16,604 bases of DNA from ZC4RG20 sp964518995 (GTDB lineage Bacteria > Pseudomonadota > Gammaproteobacteria > Steroidobacterales > Rariloculaceae), in contig CAZFJU010000084.1 of NCBI GenBank assembly GCA_964518995.1, positions 1 through 16,604 on the forward strand, written 5' to 3'. Positions within the stretch are counted from its first letter, which is position 1. Every line of letters starts with the position of its first letter. Shown here in pieces: positions 6,383-14,876 of the stretch. The notes under the pieces were generated by a model. It saw nothing but the letters and a program-made list of their open reading frames with translations, did not search any database and had not been told where the DNA came from. The position numbers and the translations under genes are program-made.

Positions 6383-9300
6383 ATGGTCCGGGAAGCACGC
6401 TCATGGAAGATGATGCGTCCGTCGTTATTGGCGTCGGCTGTCTCGGCACTGCTGATGGGGCATGGCGCGGCCCACGCGCAGCAGCCTGAGGCCGACGGCC
6501 CGATCGAGGAAGTAACAGTGACGGGCTCGCGCATCGTACGGCGCGACCTTGCCGCCAACAGCCCAATCATGACGGTGGACCAGAGCCGATTCAGGGAGTC
6601 GAGCACCGTCGCGATGGAAAGCGTACTGAACCAGCTGCCGCAGTTCATCCCCGCGATGTCACAGTTCCAGGAAGTGCCGGGCGCCAATCTCAGCAACTCT
6701 GGCGGGCCGACGACCACACCGACGGCGGCCACGGTCAGCCTGCGCGGCCTCGGCTCGAATCGCAACCTCGTGTTGCTCGACGGCCGCCGCGCAATGCCCG
6801 TCGATGCATCGATGGCGGTCGATATCAACAGCATTCCGAGCGCCGCGATCGGACGCGTCGAGACGATCACGGGCGGCGCATCGTCGGTGTACGGCGCCGA
6901 CGCCGTCAGCGGCGTCGTCAACTTCATCATTAGAGACGACCTCGACGGCTTCGATCTCGATGCGCACTACGGGCTGACGGAAGAGGGCGACGCGGAAGAG
7001 AAATCCCTGTCGCTCGTCTTCGGCGCGAACTTCGGCAACAACGGCAACGTGATCCTCGGCGTCGAGCGGTACGAGCGCGGCCGCGTCTGGCAAGCGGACC
7101 GGGAGTTCTATACGGACGGCTGGGCCGATCCGAGCTCGCAGGGCGGGCTGCAAGTGTTCTACACCGCGCCGTACATCTCGAATGCCGGCGCGAATCGCTT
7201 TTCGCAGGCGGCGCTCGATCAAGTGTTCGGCGGCACGGTCAGTGCCGCCACGGGCACCGGCCCGTACTACTTCAATGCCGACGGCAGCGTGTACCGTACG
7301 AGTCTCGACGGCAACTATCGCTACAACGGCCCGACCTTGACGGCAGACGGCGACGTCTACCGCTTCGTCCGCTCGGACAACGGCGTGTTGTCCGAGAATA
7401 GCGTGGGCTATCAGCAATCTTCGCCGATGTCGCGCCAGTCCTTCTTCGGGCGCGGCAAGATCGATTTGAACGACAACCTCACCGCCTTCGCGCAAGCGAT
7501 GTTCGCGCAGACGAACGGCGAGTGGCCGCAGCGCGTCGGCGGCATGATCGGCGGCTGGGGCGGCACCGTTCCGCATGGCAGCGACATCTACGCGCCGTCG
7601 CTGGACGCCAATGGCAACACGGTGCTCGACTATCTGCCCGGAGGGCGCTTCGGGCTCGACTGCGAAGCGGACGGCATTCCCGGATGCACGATGTCGGAAG
7701 CTTGGCCGAAGGCCCCGGAGGCCGCGGCGCTGCTCGACAGTCGTCCCAATCCGAACGCGCCGGTGGATGTCGGTGTGGCCACCACCTGGTGGGGCAACAG
7801 GACGGCGCTCGTCGACACGCGCAGCTTTCAGTTTCTGGCGGGGCTCGAAGGCGTGCTGCCCGAGCTCGGCTGGACGTGGGAGCTCTATGTCTCGAACGGC
7901 ACGACGGCCACCACGAACGAAGCCGCCGGCAACGCCTCGCTGCAGCGCTGGCGCTTCGTGATCAATCAGCCGAATTACGGTGCCGGCCTGTTCTATCGCG
8001 GCAACGAACAAGGCGCGAACTTCGCCGCCGGCGTCATGGAATGCACGAGCGGCTTCTCGATGATCGCGCAAGCCGAGCGCGCCTATCTGCCTGCCACGGG
8101 CTTGGGCGGCGCGATGCCGACGCAAGACTGTATCGATGCCATCGGCGCGACGATCGTCATGACCGGCGATCTCGAGCAGACGGTCACCGAGTTCAACCTG
8201 CAAGGCGGCTTGGCTCAGTTGCCGGCCGGCGAGCTCGGCTTCGCGGTCGGCGTGTCGCATCGTGAAAACAAATACCGCTGGGTGCCGCCTGCGCTGCTGA
8301 CGCCGGAGTCGGTGTTCGATCTCGCGGCGGGTCAGTACCCGCGCAAAGAGACGCGCGGCGAGATCAGCACGTCGGAAATTTATGGCGAGCTGCTCGTGCC
8401 GCTGCTCGCGAACAAGCCCGGCGCCGAATCGATAAACCTCGAGCTCGGCTATCGGTACAGCGACAACGATCCGACGGACAGCGTCGAGTCCTATAAGGCG
8501 CTGCTCGATTGGCAGGTGCATAGCCGCGTGCGTCTGCGCGGCGGCCACCAGGTCGCGAACCGCGCGCCGAACGTTGCGGAGCTGTTCCAATCGGCGAACC
8601 AGCGGCAGTTCGTGGGCTTCCAGGGCGACTGGTGCTCGGACTTGAACCCGGTCAACCCGCTCAGCGCGAACCCGAGCTTGAACCCGAATGCGGGCCAGAT
8701 TCGCGCGATCTGCGAGCAGATGATGACGCCGACCGGTGCAGATACGTTCTACAACAATCCGAACCGCAATGCCGGCGCGACCCATAACGTGTTCGGGTTC
8801 GTCGAAGGCAATCTAAACCTCAGCGAGGAGACGGCCGGGACGACCACCATCGGTGTCGTGGCCGATATCACCGACCGGCTGACGCTGACGATCGACTACT
8901 GGAACATCAAGATCAACGACATGATCACGTCGCAGGATCCGAACTCGATCTATCAGCAGTGCTTCTCGCCGGAGACCAACCCGAGCTTCGATCCGAGCAA
9001 CGATGCGTGTCAGCAGCTGGTCCGCGATCCGCAGTCCGGCAACGACGCGAACACGCTGCTGATGTTCACCAACGAAGGCGCGATCGACTTTGCCGGATAC
9101 GATCTCTCCGTCGACTGGGGGAGCGATATCGGGCCCGGCAACCTCAACTTGAATGCCGTGGTGACCATCGCGGACAAGGTGGCGACGCGCGTGAGCCCCG
9201 ACTCGCCGTGGAACGATTGGAAGGGCACCTCGGGCCCGAGCGACTTGACCGGTCTCGATCCGTATGCTTTCGATTATCGGACGTTCGTAACGACCAGCTA

Positions 9301-9601
9301 CTCGTTCGGCCGCTGGGGCACGACGCTGCGCTGGCGTCATCTGCCGAGCATCGACTCGGTGAGCAGCCGCGCACCCGGCAATACGCTCCAGCCGACCGGC
9401 TCGTATGATATGTTCGACTTCGCGGGGCGTTTCGAGCTGCAGGAGCGGATCAATCTGCGCTTCGGAATCGATAACGTGTTCGACCGCAAGCCGGAAAGAA
9501 CCTTCCCGGAAGCAACGAACACGGCACGGGGGCAAACCAATACGAGCTTCTATGACATCCTGGGGCGCCGCTACTATCTCGGGCTGGCGATGCAGTTTTG
9601 A
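6383..9601 (+). CDS. TonB-dependent outer-membrane receptor
   Basis: Outer-membrane barrel that imports a large or scarce substrate with energy from TonB-ExbBD. The ATG at 6383 is chosen because GGAGGGG sits eight bases upstream and a signal peptide starts there (cleavage likely after A32, AHA-QQP); the open frame runs further left across a terminator. The 1072-aa product has a TonB-box-like EEVTVTGSR (42-50). The plug domain (about 56-185) includes VSLRGLGSNRNLVLLDGRR (118-136) and GGASSVYGADAVSGVVNFI (164-182). A 22-strand-type barrel follows and ends in the terminal aromatic signature YYLGLAMQF. Size and plug type match the receptors found with carbon-source loci in sphingomonads and Steroidobacter-like bacteria, rather than short siderophore receptors. 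No Fur site is visible. It heads a cluster of exported oxidative enzymes, so import of their substrate is the natural reading. Confidence 0.93.
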   Translation: MVREARSWKMMRPSLLASAVSALLMGHGAAHAQQPEADGPIEEVTVTGSRIVRRDLAANSPIMTVDQSRFRESSTVAMESVLNQLPQFIPAMSQFQEVPGANLSNSGGPTTTPTAATVSLRGLGSNRNLVLLDGRRAMPVDASMAVDINSIPSAAIGRVETITGGASSVYGADAVSGVVNFIIRDDLDGFDLDAHYGLTEEGDAEEKSLSLVFGANFGNNGNVILGVERYERGRVWQADREFYTDGWADPSSQGGLQVFYTAPYISNAGANRFSQAALDQVFGGTVSAATGTGPYYFNADGSVYRTSLDGNYRYNGPTLTADGDVYRFVRSDNGVLSENSVGYQQSSPMSRQSFFGRGKIDLNDNLTAFAQAMFAQTNGEWPQRVGGMIGGWGGTVPHGSDIYAPSLDANGNTVLDYLPGGRFGLDCEADGIPGCTMSEAWPKAPEAAALLDSRPNPNAPVDVGVATTWWGNRTALVDTRSFQFLAGLEGVLPELGWTWELYVSNGTTATTNEAAGNASLQRWRFVINQPNYGAGLFYRGNEQGANFAAGVMECTSGFSMIAQAERAYLPATGLGGAMPTQDCIDAIGATIVMTGDLEQTVTEFNLQGGLAQLPAGELGFAVGVSHRENKYRWVPPALLTPESVFDLAAGQYPRKETRGEISTSEIYGELLVPLLANKPGAESINLELGYRYSDNDPTDSVESYKALLDWQVHSRVRLRGGHQVANRAPNVAELFQSANQRQFVGFQGDWCSDLNPVNPLSANPSLNPNAGQIRAICEQMMTPTGADTFYNNPNRNAGATHNVFGFVEGNLNLSEETAGTTTIGVVADITDRLTLTIDYWNIKINDMITSQDPNSIYQQCFSPETNPSFDPSNDACQQLVRDPQSGNDANTLLMFTNEGAIDFAGYDLSVDWGSDIGPGNLNLNAVVTIADKVATRVSPDSPWNDWKGTSGPSDLTGLDPYAFDYRTFVTTSYSFGRWGTTLRWRHLPSIDSVSSRAPGNTLQPTGSYDMFDFAGRFELQERINLRFGIDNVFDRKPERTFPEATNTARGQTNTSFYDILGRRYYLGLAMQF

Positions 9602-9648
9602 GCGAGGCTCCCGGGCTGCGACGAAAGTTCGATAAGGCGGGGGTGAGC

Positions 9649-11187
9649 ATGCAATGCATTCTGTCGCGAGGGGCGCGTGTGCTGCTCGCGGGCGCGCTGA
9701 TGTCGATGTCGCTGGCCGCGGCGGCGCAGCGGCCGGCGGTCGCGCTCGGCGAGGGGCCCTGGACGTATACGACCTTCGAGCAGGGCACGCAAGTCGAGGT
9801 CTCGATCGTCGCGCGTGATCTGTCCCATCCGTGGAGCATGGCGTTCCTGCCGGGTGCGGCGGGCAGCGCGGAGACGATGGCCGATGCCCTCATCACGGAG
9901 AAGGAGGGGCGTATCCGGCTGTTCAAGGAGGGCCGCTTGCTGCCGGAGCCGGTGGCCGACCTCAGCGAGGGTTTTGATCTCGACCAGCTATTCGATATCG
10001 CGCTGCACCCTGAGTTCGACAGCAACGGCTTCGTCTACTTCACGTATATCAAGACGGGCGCTCCGCCGAGCGGCACGGGCTATTACGCGACCACGGCACT
10101 CGCGCGCGGCCGCTTCGATGGCAGCCGGTTGACGGACATCGAAGATGTATTCGTCGCCAATGCCTGGAGCACGCTGTTTGGCGGCGATGCGTCGAGCATC
10201 CACTTCGCGCCCGACGGCCATATCTTGATGACCACGTCCCATCGGCGGCAGCCGGAGCCGCCGCAGGACTTGGCGTCGCATATCGGCAAGGTGCTCCGGC
10301 TCACCGACGAAGGTGAGCCGGCTCCCGGCAACCCGTTCGCCGATGACCCCGCCGCGCTGCCTGAGATCTACAGCTACGGCCATCGCACGGTCATGGACGT
10401 CACGATGCATCCCGAGACCGGCGCCGTCTGGGAGCTCGAGAACGGTCCGCACGGCGGCGACGAGGTGAACGTGATCTCGCCGGGCGCGAACTACGGCTGG
10501 CCGATCGTGACCTACGGCCGCGAGTACGACGGCAGCGCGCAGCAGCCGTGGCAGGAGGGCATGCGGCCGCCGGAGCTGTTCTGGGTGCCGTCGATCACCG
10601 CGTCGAGCATGCTCTTCTATACCGGCGATCGCTTTCCGGCATGGCAGGGCAATCTGCTCGTGACCGCGATGAGCGAGGGGCGCGTGCCGCGCACGGGCCA
10701 TCTGCAGCGCATCGTCTTCAACGAGCTCGGCGAGGTTCGCCGGGAGCGGCTGCTCACGGATTTGCAGCAGAGGATTCGCCATATCCATCAGGGGCCGGAC
10801 GGGTTGTTGTATCTGCTGACGGACGAAAACGATGCGGCGATCCTGCGCATCGCGCCCGCCGTCGCGGAAAGCTCGGCGCGCGCAAACAGCGCGGCGGCTG
10901 CGGCCGTAGTGGTGACGCGGCCGGCAGCCGGCACGGGCACTGTTCTTTTCGCGGAGCACGACTGCGCTGCGTGTCATCAAACCGAGCGGCGCAGCATCGG
11001 TCCTTCGTACGTCGACATCGCGCGGCGATACGCTGGCGACGGCGATGCCGTCGCGCAGCTCGCCGCGACGATCATCGACGGCAGCGTCGGCCGCTGGGGC
11101 GAGGCGCCGATGACCGCCCATCCCGGGCTCGGCGAGGACGAAGCGCGGCGCATGGTGCGGACGATCTTGGCGCTCGCAGGCCAATGA
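9649..11187 (+). CDS. PQQ-dependent glucose/sorbosone dehydrogenase-like protein fused to cytochrome c
   Basis: Exported quinoprotein-type oxidoreductase, 512 aa from ATG 9649. GTG at 9643 is an in-frame alternative, and a TTG at 9598 overlapping the receptor stop is less likely because it lacks a signal sequence at its start. The signal peptide ends near AAA-QRP (residue 26). The GSDH-type six-bladed propeller (about 45-405) has the hallmarks HPWSMAFLPG, DIALHPEFDSNGFVYFTY (in part), YSYGHRTVMDVTMHP and ENGPHGGDEVN, the last two in the active-site region of soluble glucose dehydrogenase and aldose sugar dehydrogenases. A C-terminal monohaem cytochrome domain (about 430-512) binds haem through C439-AA-C442-H443, with M488 in GEAPM as the likely sixth ligand. 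The fusion lets electrons pass within the chain from PQQH2 to haem. Substrate class (aldose, aldehyde or alcohol) is not readable. It is 47 bases after the receptor gene and surely cotranscribed. Confidence 0.87.
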   Translation: MQCILSRGARVLLAGALMSMSLAAAAQRPAVALGEGPWTYTTFEQGTQVEVSIVARDLSHPWSMAFLPGAAGSAETMADALITEKEGRIRLFKEGRLLPEPVADLSEGFDLDQLFDIALHPEFDSNGFVYFTYIKTGAPPSGTGYYATTALARGRFDGSRLTDIEDVFVANAWSTLFGGDASSIHFAPDGHILMTTSHRRQPEPPQDLASHIGKVLRLTDEGEPAPGNPFADDPAALPEIYSYGHRTVMDVTMHPETGAVWELENGPHGGDEVNVISPGANYGWPIVTYGREYDGSAQQPWQEGMRPPELFWVPSITASSMLFYTGDRFPAWQGNLLVTAMSEGRVPRTGHLQRIVFNELGEVRRERLLTDLQQRIRHIHQGPDGLLYLLTDENDAAILRIAPAVAESSARANSAAAAAVVVTRPAAGTGTVLFAEHDCAACHQTERRSIGPSYVDIARRYAGDGDAVAQLAATIIDGSVGRWGEAPMTAHPGLGEDEARRMVRTILALAGQ

Positions 11188-11234
11188 CACATTCGCTCGC
11201 GGCGCGCCGCGGCGCGCGTTGACGAACTTCATGG

Positions 11235-11263
11235 GCTCCTGACCCGTTGCGTACTTCAGGAGC
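11235..11263 (+). other. Perfect inverted repeat between dehydrogenase and MBL genes
   Basis: GCTCCTGA (11235-11242) and TCAGGAGC (11256-11263) are perfectly complementary around a 13-base loop. No T-run follows, so it is not a normal intrinsic terminator. It lies 47 bases after the dehydrogenase stop and 49 bases before the MBL start, in a 125-base gap that is wide for this operon. It may be an RNA processing or stability element, or an operator. Confidence 0.5.
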
Positions 11264-11312
11264 GTCCACAACCCTGGCTCGTGCTGCGGGCCCTGTTGGA
11301 GGAATTCAGCTT

Positions 11313-12845
11313 ATGTCACGACCTCGTCTCGGCTGCTCGAGCGGCCCACATCGCCGGCTGCGCTCGAGGGCGTTTCCGCTTGCGGCCGGAATCGGCACGT
11401 TCGCGGCCGGTGTGCTGCTGTCGTCACTCATTGTCGAGTCGGCGGCCGCGCAGCAGATGACCGTCGATGCGCTGCGCGCATCCGCGCTCGAAGCGATGGG
11501 CGGCGTCGAGGCAGAGCGCATCGAGATCACCGGCGCCGGCTGGGATGCGTGTCTCGGCCAGCCCTGGAACGTCAACGAGGGCTGGGCGCGCTGGGAGATC
11601 ACCGACTACCGTCGAGTGATCGACTACCAGGAGGTGGCCTCGCTGCAGACCGCGATGCGTAGAGCGGCAATGGATTCCGACCAGGTCGGCGGCTGCGGCG
11701 CTCAGCCCGACGCCGCGCCGACGCGGCAACAGAGCCGCGTCGATGCGTCCTCAGCATGGCCCGACCAGCTGCCGATCTGGATGACGCCGCACGGCTTCTT
11801 GCGACTCGCGGCGGATGAGCAAGCGGCCGTGGCCGCAGAAGGCGACGGCTGGCAAGTCACGGTAGACGTGCCGCGCGGCGACCTCACCTATACGCTCGAG
11901 GGTCACTATGACCCCGAGTTTCGGCTCGAACGGATCGAAACCTGGATCGACGACTCGGTGTTTGGCGATATGGTCGTCGAAGCGGTGTTCGGCGACTACC
12001 GCGAGTTCGATGCGCTGCGCTATCCGGGGTCGGTTGCCTACAAGCAGGGCGGCTTGAGCACGCTCGAGCTGGAGTTCGATGGCGTCGTGCCGAATACCGA
12101 CGCCGAGACGAGCGTCGAGAGCGGTCCGCCCCGTGCCGGCGGAGGCGGAGCGCCGGCCGCGTCGGCAGAAGCGCCGTACGTCGAGCTCGGCGACGGCGTG
12201 TTCGTGATGCTCGGCGCCTATCAGGGCGTCGCCGTCGAGTTCGACGACTTCGCGATGGTCATCGACGGTTTGCAGAACGACAGCCGCGCGCGCGAGATGA
12301 TTGAGCTGACGAAAGAAGCGATTCCGGGCAAGGAGATCCGCTACGTTGTCGTCACGCACGCGCATTTCGACCATGCCAGCGGTCTGCGAGATTTTATCGA
12401 CGAAGGCGCAACGGTGCTGACGCATGCGGCGAACGTCGCGTTCTTCGAGGAGGCGCTGTCGACGCCGCGGACGCTCGCCGTTGACGAATCACTACATTGG
12501 CCGGGCGGGCCGGTGAGCGTGCAGGGCGTCGATGGGCAACTCGTGATCAGCGACGACGCGGGTCAATCCGTCGAGCTGCACGCGCTCGAGGGCAGCGTGC
12601 ACGCCGACGACATGCTCATCGCATATCTGCCGGGCACCAAGGCGATCGTCGAATCCGATCTGCTGCAGCCGTGGATCAATCCGATCTTCGGCGGTGGGCG
12701 GGACGGCCCGCATCCGTATCTCGTGCACCTCTATGAGGGGCTCGAGGAGCTCGGCCTCGACTATGAGCAGTTCGTGCCGATTCACCGCCCGCCGGAGCCG
12801 CCGACGATGCCGAAATCGGCGCTGCTCGAAGCGGTCGGACAGTAG
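11313..12845 (+). CDS. Exported metallo-beta-lactamase-fold hydrolase
   Basis: Zinc- or iron-dependent hydrolase of the MBL superfamily, 510 aa. ATG 11313 has a strong ribosome site, GGAGGAA, eight bases upstream. A long positively charged N terminus and hydrophobic core give a signal peptide (cleavage likely after A46, AAA-QQM). Residues about 50-285 form a separate, beta-rich domain that I do not recognise; it ends in a Gly/Ala-rich linker (about 267-285). The MBL domain (about 287-510) has the metal motif H349-A-H351-F-D353-H354, then H430 (EGSVHADDM), D449 (VESDLLQPW) and H491 (FVPIHRP), a complete ligand set. The exported location separates it from glyoxalase II or PqqB. Spacing and direction place it in the receptor operon. 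A lactone or ester product of the quinoproteins would be a fitting substrate, but that is inference. Confidence 0.85.
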   Translation: MSRPRLGCSSGPHRRLRSRAFPLAAGIGTFAAGVLLSSLIVESAAAQQMTVDALRASALEAMGGVEAERIEITGAGWDACLGQPWNVNEGWARWEITDYRRVIDYQEVASLQTAMRRAAMDSDQVGGCGAQPDAAPTRQQSRVDASSAWPDQLPIWMTPHGFLRLAADEQAAVAAEGDGWQVTVDVPRGDLTYTLEGHYDPEFRLERIETWIDDSVFGDMVVEAVFGDYREFDALRYPGSVAYKQGGLSTLELEFDGVVPNTDAETSVESGPPRAGGGGAPAASAEAPYVELGDGVFVMLGAYQGVAVEFDDFAMVIDGLQNDSRAREMIELTKEAIPGKEIRYVVVTHAHFDHASGLRDFIDEGATVLTHAANVAFFEEALSTPRTLAVDESLHWPGGPVSVQGVDGQLVISDDAGQSVELHALEGSVHADDMLIAYLPGTKAIVESDLLQPWINPIFGGGRDGPHPYLVHLYEGLEELGLDYEQFVPIHRPPEPPTMPKSALLEAVGQ

Positions 12846-12857
12846 GCCGGCGTACGC

Positions 12858-13979
12858 ATGACGCTTACGTTTTCCGCGCTCGGCCGGGGGATCGTCGCAT
12901 GCTTGGCCGGGGCCTGTGCCGTCGTTGCGGCGCAGGCTCAGGAGCCTCCCGGTGCGCCGCGCGGCGGCGACGTTTACGACAGCGCGTGCGCGCATTGTCA
13001 CGGCGTCGATGGTCAAGGCGGGCCGCTCGGCCCGTCGATACTGCAACGCGTCGCGGATACCGACGACAACGCGCTCGCCGCGTTCCTGCGCGCCGGTGTG
13101 CCGCAGCGCGGCATGCCGCCTGCGCCGGTCGCGGACGACGAGATGGGTACACTCGTCGGCTATCTGCGTTTCCTCGGCGCGGCAGCCGACGGGTCCGCGG
13201 CGTCGGAGACGGAGCGCGTCGTGGCCGGCGCCGGCATCACAGCGTTCCGTCCGGTCACCGAGGCGGTCCGGCAAGCGCCCGATGCGGCCGACTGGCTGGA
13301 TGTCGGCCGCGTGCGCGATGGCCGGCGCTTCAGCCCGCTCGCGCAGATCGATGCCGGCAATGCCGGCCGGCTTCAGCTTGCATGGTCGCGCGGCCTGCCG
13401 GACGGCGAGCATGCCGCAAGCGCGCTCGTCTATGCCGGCGTGATGTACGTCGCGATGCCGGATGCGAGCGTCGCGGCGCTCGATGCGGCCACCGGCGACG
13501 TCATCTGGCAAACGGCGCGCGACGACGCTGAGGACGCTGCCGACCCGAGCCGCGGCTACACACTTTCACTGCTCGGCGAGGCGCTGTATCTGTCGAGCGA
13601 TGGTGCGGCGCCGAGCGCACTCGATGCGCGCACCGGCGCGCGGCTCGAGCGCCCGGCAGACGCCCCGGCCGCGCCCGCGGCAGAGCCGACGGAGGGGCTT
13701 TCGACCGGCGGCGGCGTACTGTTCAGCGCCGACGCGGAGCGGCGTTATCGCGCTGCCGATGCCGACAGCGGCGAGGTCGTCAGGCAGACCATACTCGGCG
13801 GCCCGATCGCGACCGACCTGAGCTATGCCGTGGACGGCCGCCAGCATGTGGCCGTCATCGTCGAGACGACGCCGGCACCGGGCGCCGCCGAAAATGCGCT
13901 GCCGGACGCGACAGCTCCCGGCACGATCTACGTCTTTGCCTTGCCGGGCGCCGGCGAGCAGGATAACGGAGAAAACTGA
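12858..13979 (+). CDS. Cytochrome c fused to a shrunken PQQ-type propeller
   Basis: Exported 373-aa protein. The signal peptide is likely cleaved after A27 (AQA-QEP). A monohaem cytochrome c domain (about 33-108) binds haem through C44-AH-C47-H48, with M86 in RGMPPAP as probable ligand. Residues 130-220 closely match the start of the full-length quinoprotein encoded at 14877: both contain VYxGVMYV and ALDAATGD, and DWL, FSPL/YSPL and QID align. Residues 232-265 match its next blade (LDARTGA), and 283-336 match its last blade (RRYRAxDAxSGE, TILGG, YAVDGRQHVAV). About 330 residues between them, with the catalytic Asp, the cysteine pair and the Asn ligand, are missing, and an Ala/Pro linker (266-278) marks the joint. 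A catalytic dehydrogenase is therefore unlikely; an electron carrier that docks to the neighbour is plausible. It is a continuous frame, 12 bases after the MBL gene. Confidence 0.82.
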   Translation: MTLTFSALGRGIVACLAGACAVVAAQAQEPPGAPRGGDVYDSACAHCHGVDGQGGPLGPSILQRVADTDDNALAAFLRAGVPQRGMPPAPVADDEMGTLVGYLRFLGAAADGSAASETERVVAGAGITAFRPVTEAVRQAPDAADWLDVGRVRDGRRFSPLAQIDAGNAGRLQLAWSRGLPDGEHAASALVYAGVMYVAMPDASVAALDAATGDVIWQTARDDAEDAADPSRGYTLSLLGEALYLSSDGAAPSALDARTGARLERPADAPAAPAAEPTEGLSTGGGVLFSADAERRYRAADADSGEVVRQTILGGPIATDLSYAVDGRQHVAVIVETTPAPGAAENALPDATAPGTIYVFALPGAGEQDNGEN

Positions 13980-13980
13980 C

Positions 13981-14805
13981 GTGCAGACGCAGAACGCTTG
14001 CTTGATTCGAATCCTCGGCCCGGCGGTTGCCGCGGTATCGCTCGGCGCATTCTCGCCGCTCGCCGCGGCGCAGTTGCCGGCGCCGAACGCAGCCGGCATT
14101 AGCACCGGCCACGTTCACCTGACGGTGCCCGACCTCGAGAAACACACGGAAATCTGGCGTCTGCTCGGCGGCGAGGAGAGCGCCCTCGGCACGCGCCCGA
14201 TGTTCACGTTCCCGGGGATGCACATCTTATTGACCGAGGGCGAGCCCGATGCGCCTTCGATCGAGACCACCGCGAACCACATCGGCTTCTCGGTCAGCGA
14301 CTATGACGCCTACAAGGCCAAGCTCGCCGAGATCGGCGCGGAGATCTTCTTCGAGAATGCCGACGAAGGTCAGATCCTCGCGGATCTGCCGGACGGCGTG
14401 CGCATCGAGATTCTGACCGAGCCGGAGCAGGCGGCGCCGATCGAATTTCATCACGTGCATCTTTCCGTGCCGCAGGAAGGCGAGCTGCGAGACTGGTATC
14501 TCGAGGTGTTCTCGGCCGAGGCAGGCGAGCGCCGCGGTTTGCCGTCGGCGCTCGTGCCGGGCGGCCGGGTCGATTTCATCCCGGCTCGAGGCGACGCACC
14601 GAAGCCGTCGCGCGGCAGCGCGATCGATCATATCGGCTTCGAGGTCGCGGACATGGAGGCCTTCGCAGCGCACGTAGCCGGGCTCGGCATCGAGTTCGAC
14701 CGCGCACCGACGCGCGTCGATGCCATTGGCCTCACGATCGCCTTCCTGACGGATCCGGCCGGGACGTATATCGAGGTCACGCAGGGTTTGGCCGACATCC
14801 CGTAG
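13981..14805 (+). CDS. Exported two-domain VOC (glyoxalase/dioxygenase fold) protein
   Basis: Member of the vicinal oxygen chelate superfamily, 274 aa, with two tandem VOC domains (about 40-147 and 154-268). The GTG start at 13981 follows the preceding TGA by one base and has GGAGAA (13968-13973) seven bases upstream, so translation is probably coupled. A signal peptide is likely cleaved after A30 (AAA-QLP), an unusual location for this fold. Possible metal ligands are H44 or H46, H100 and E143 in the first domain, and H158 or H160, H217 (DHIGFEV) and E265 (YIEVTQG) in the second. The family includes glyoxalase I, extradiol dioxygenases, epimerases and resistance proteins, and nothing here fixes the reaction. 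Its place between two quinoproteins suggests action on an oxidised intermediate, or on a reactive dicarbonyl made in the periplasm. Confidence 0.84.
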   Translation: MQTQNACLIRILGPAVAAVSLGAFSPLAAAQLPAPNAAGISTGHVHLTVPDLEKHTEIWRLLGGEESALGTRPMFTFPGMHILLTEGEPDAPSIETTANHIGFSVSDYDAYKAKLAEIGAEIFFENADEGQILADLPDGVRIEILTEPEQAAPIEFHHVHLSVPQEGELRDWYLEVFSAEAGERRGLPSALVPGGRVDFIPARGDAPKPSRGSAIDHIGFEVADMEAFAAHVAGLGIEFDRAPTRVDAIGLTIAFLTDPAGTYIEVTQGLADIP

Positions 14806-14810
14806 AGGCC

Positions 14811-14840
14811 GTGCGCCGTTCCGCATCGCGGCGCGCTTTT
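14811..14840 (+). terminator. Terminator-like hairpin inside the oxidation cluster
   Basis: GTGCGCCG (14811-14818) pairs with CGGCGCGC (14829-14836) in an eight-pair stem with one G-T pair and a ten-base loop, followed directly by TTTT (14837-14840). It begins five bases after the VOC stop codon. Since only 36 bases remain before the next ATG, the quinoprotein gene is more likely expressed by read-through than from a fresh promoter, so this could set its level. Confidence 0.6.
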
Positions 14841-14876
14841 GTGAACATTCGAGACAGCATTGCCGGGGCCTATCAC

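Noticed and set aside
6659..8785. Long open frame on the minus strand opposite the TonB receptor gene
   Set aside because: It has Arg/Ala/Val-rich composition typical of antisense frames in GC-rich genes, no recognisable domain, and lies fully inside a clear receptor gene.
12858..13979. Reading the short cytochrome-quinoprotein gene as a frameshifted pseudogene
   Set aside because: The frame is continuous from signal peptide to stop, the haem site is intact, and a linker lies at the deletion joint; nearby frames do not encode the missing blades.
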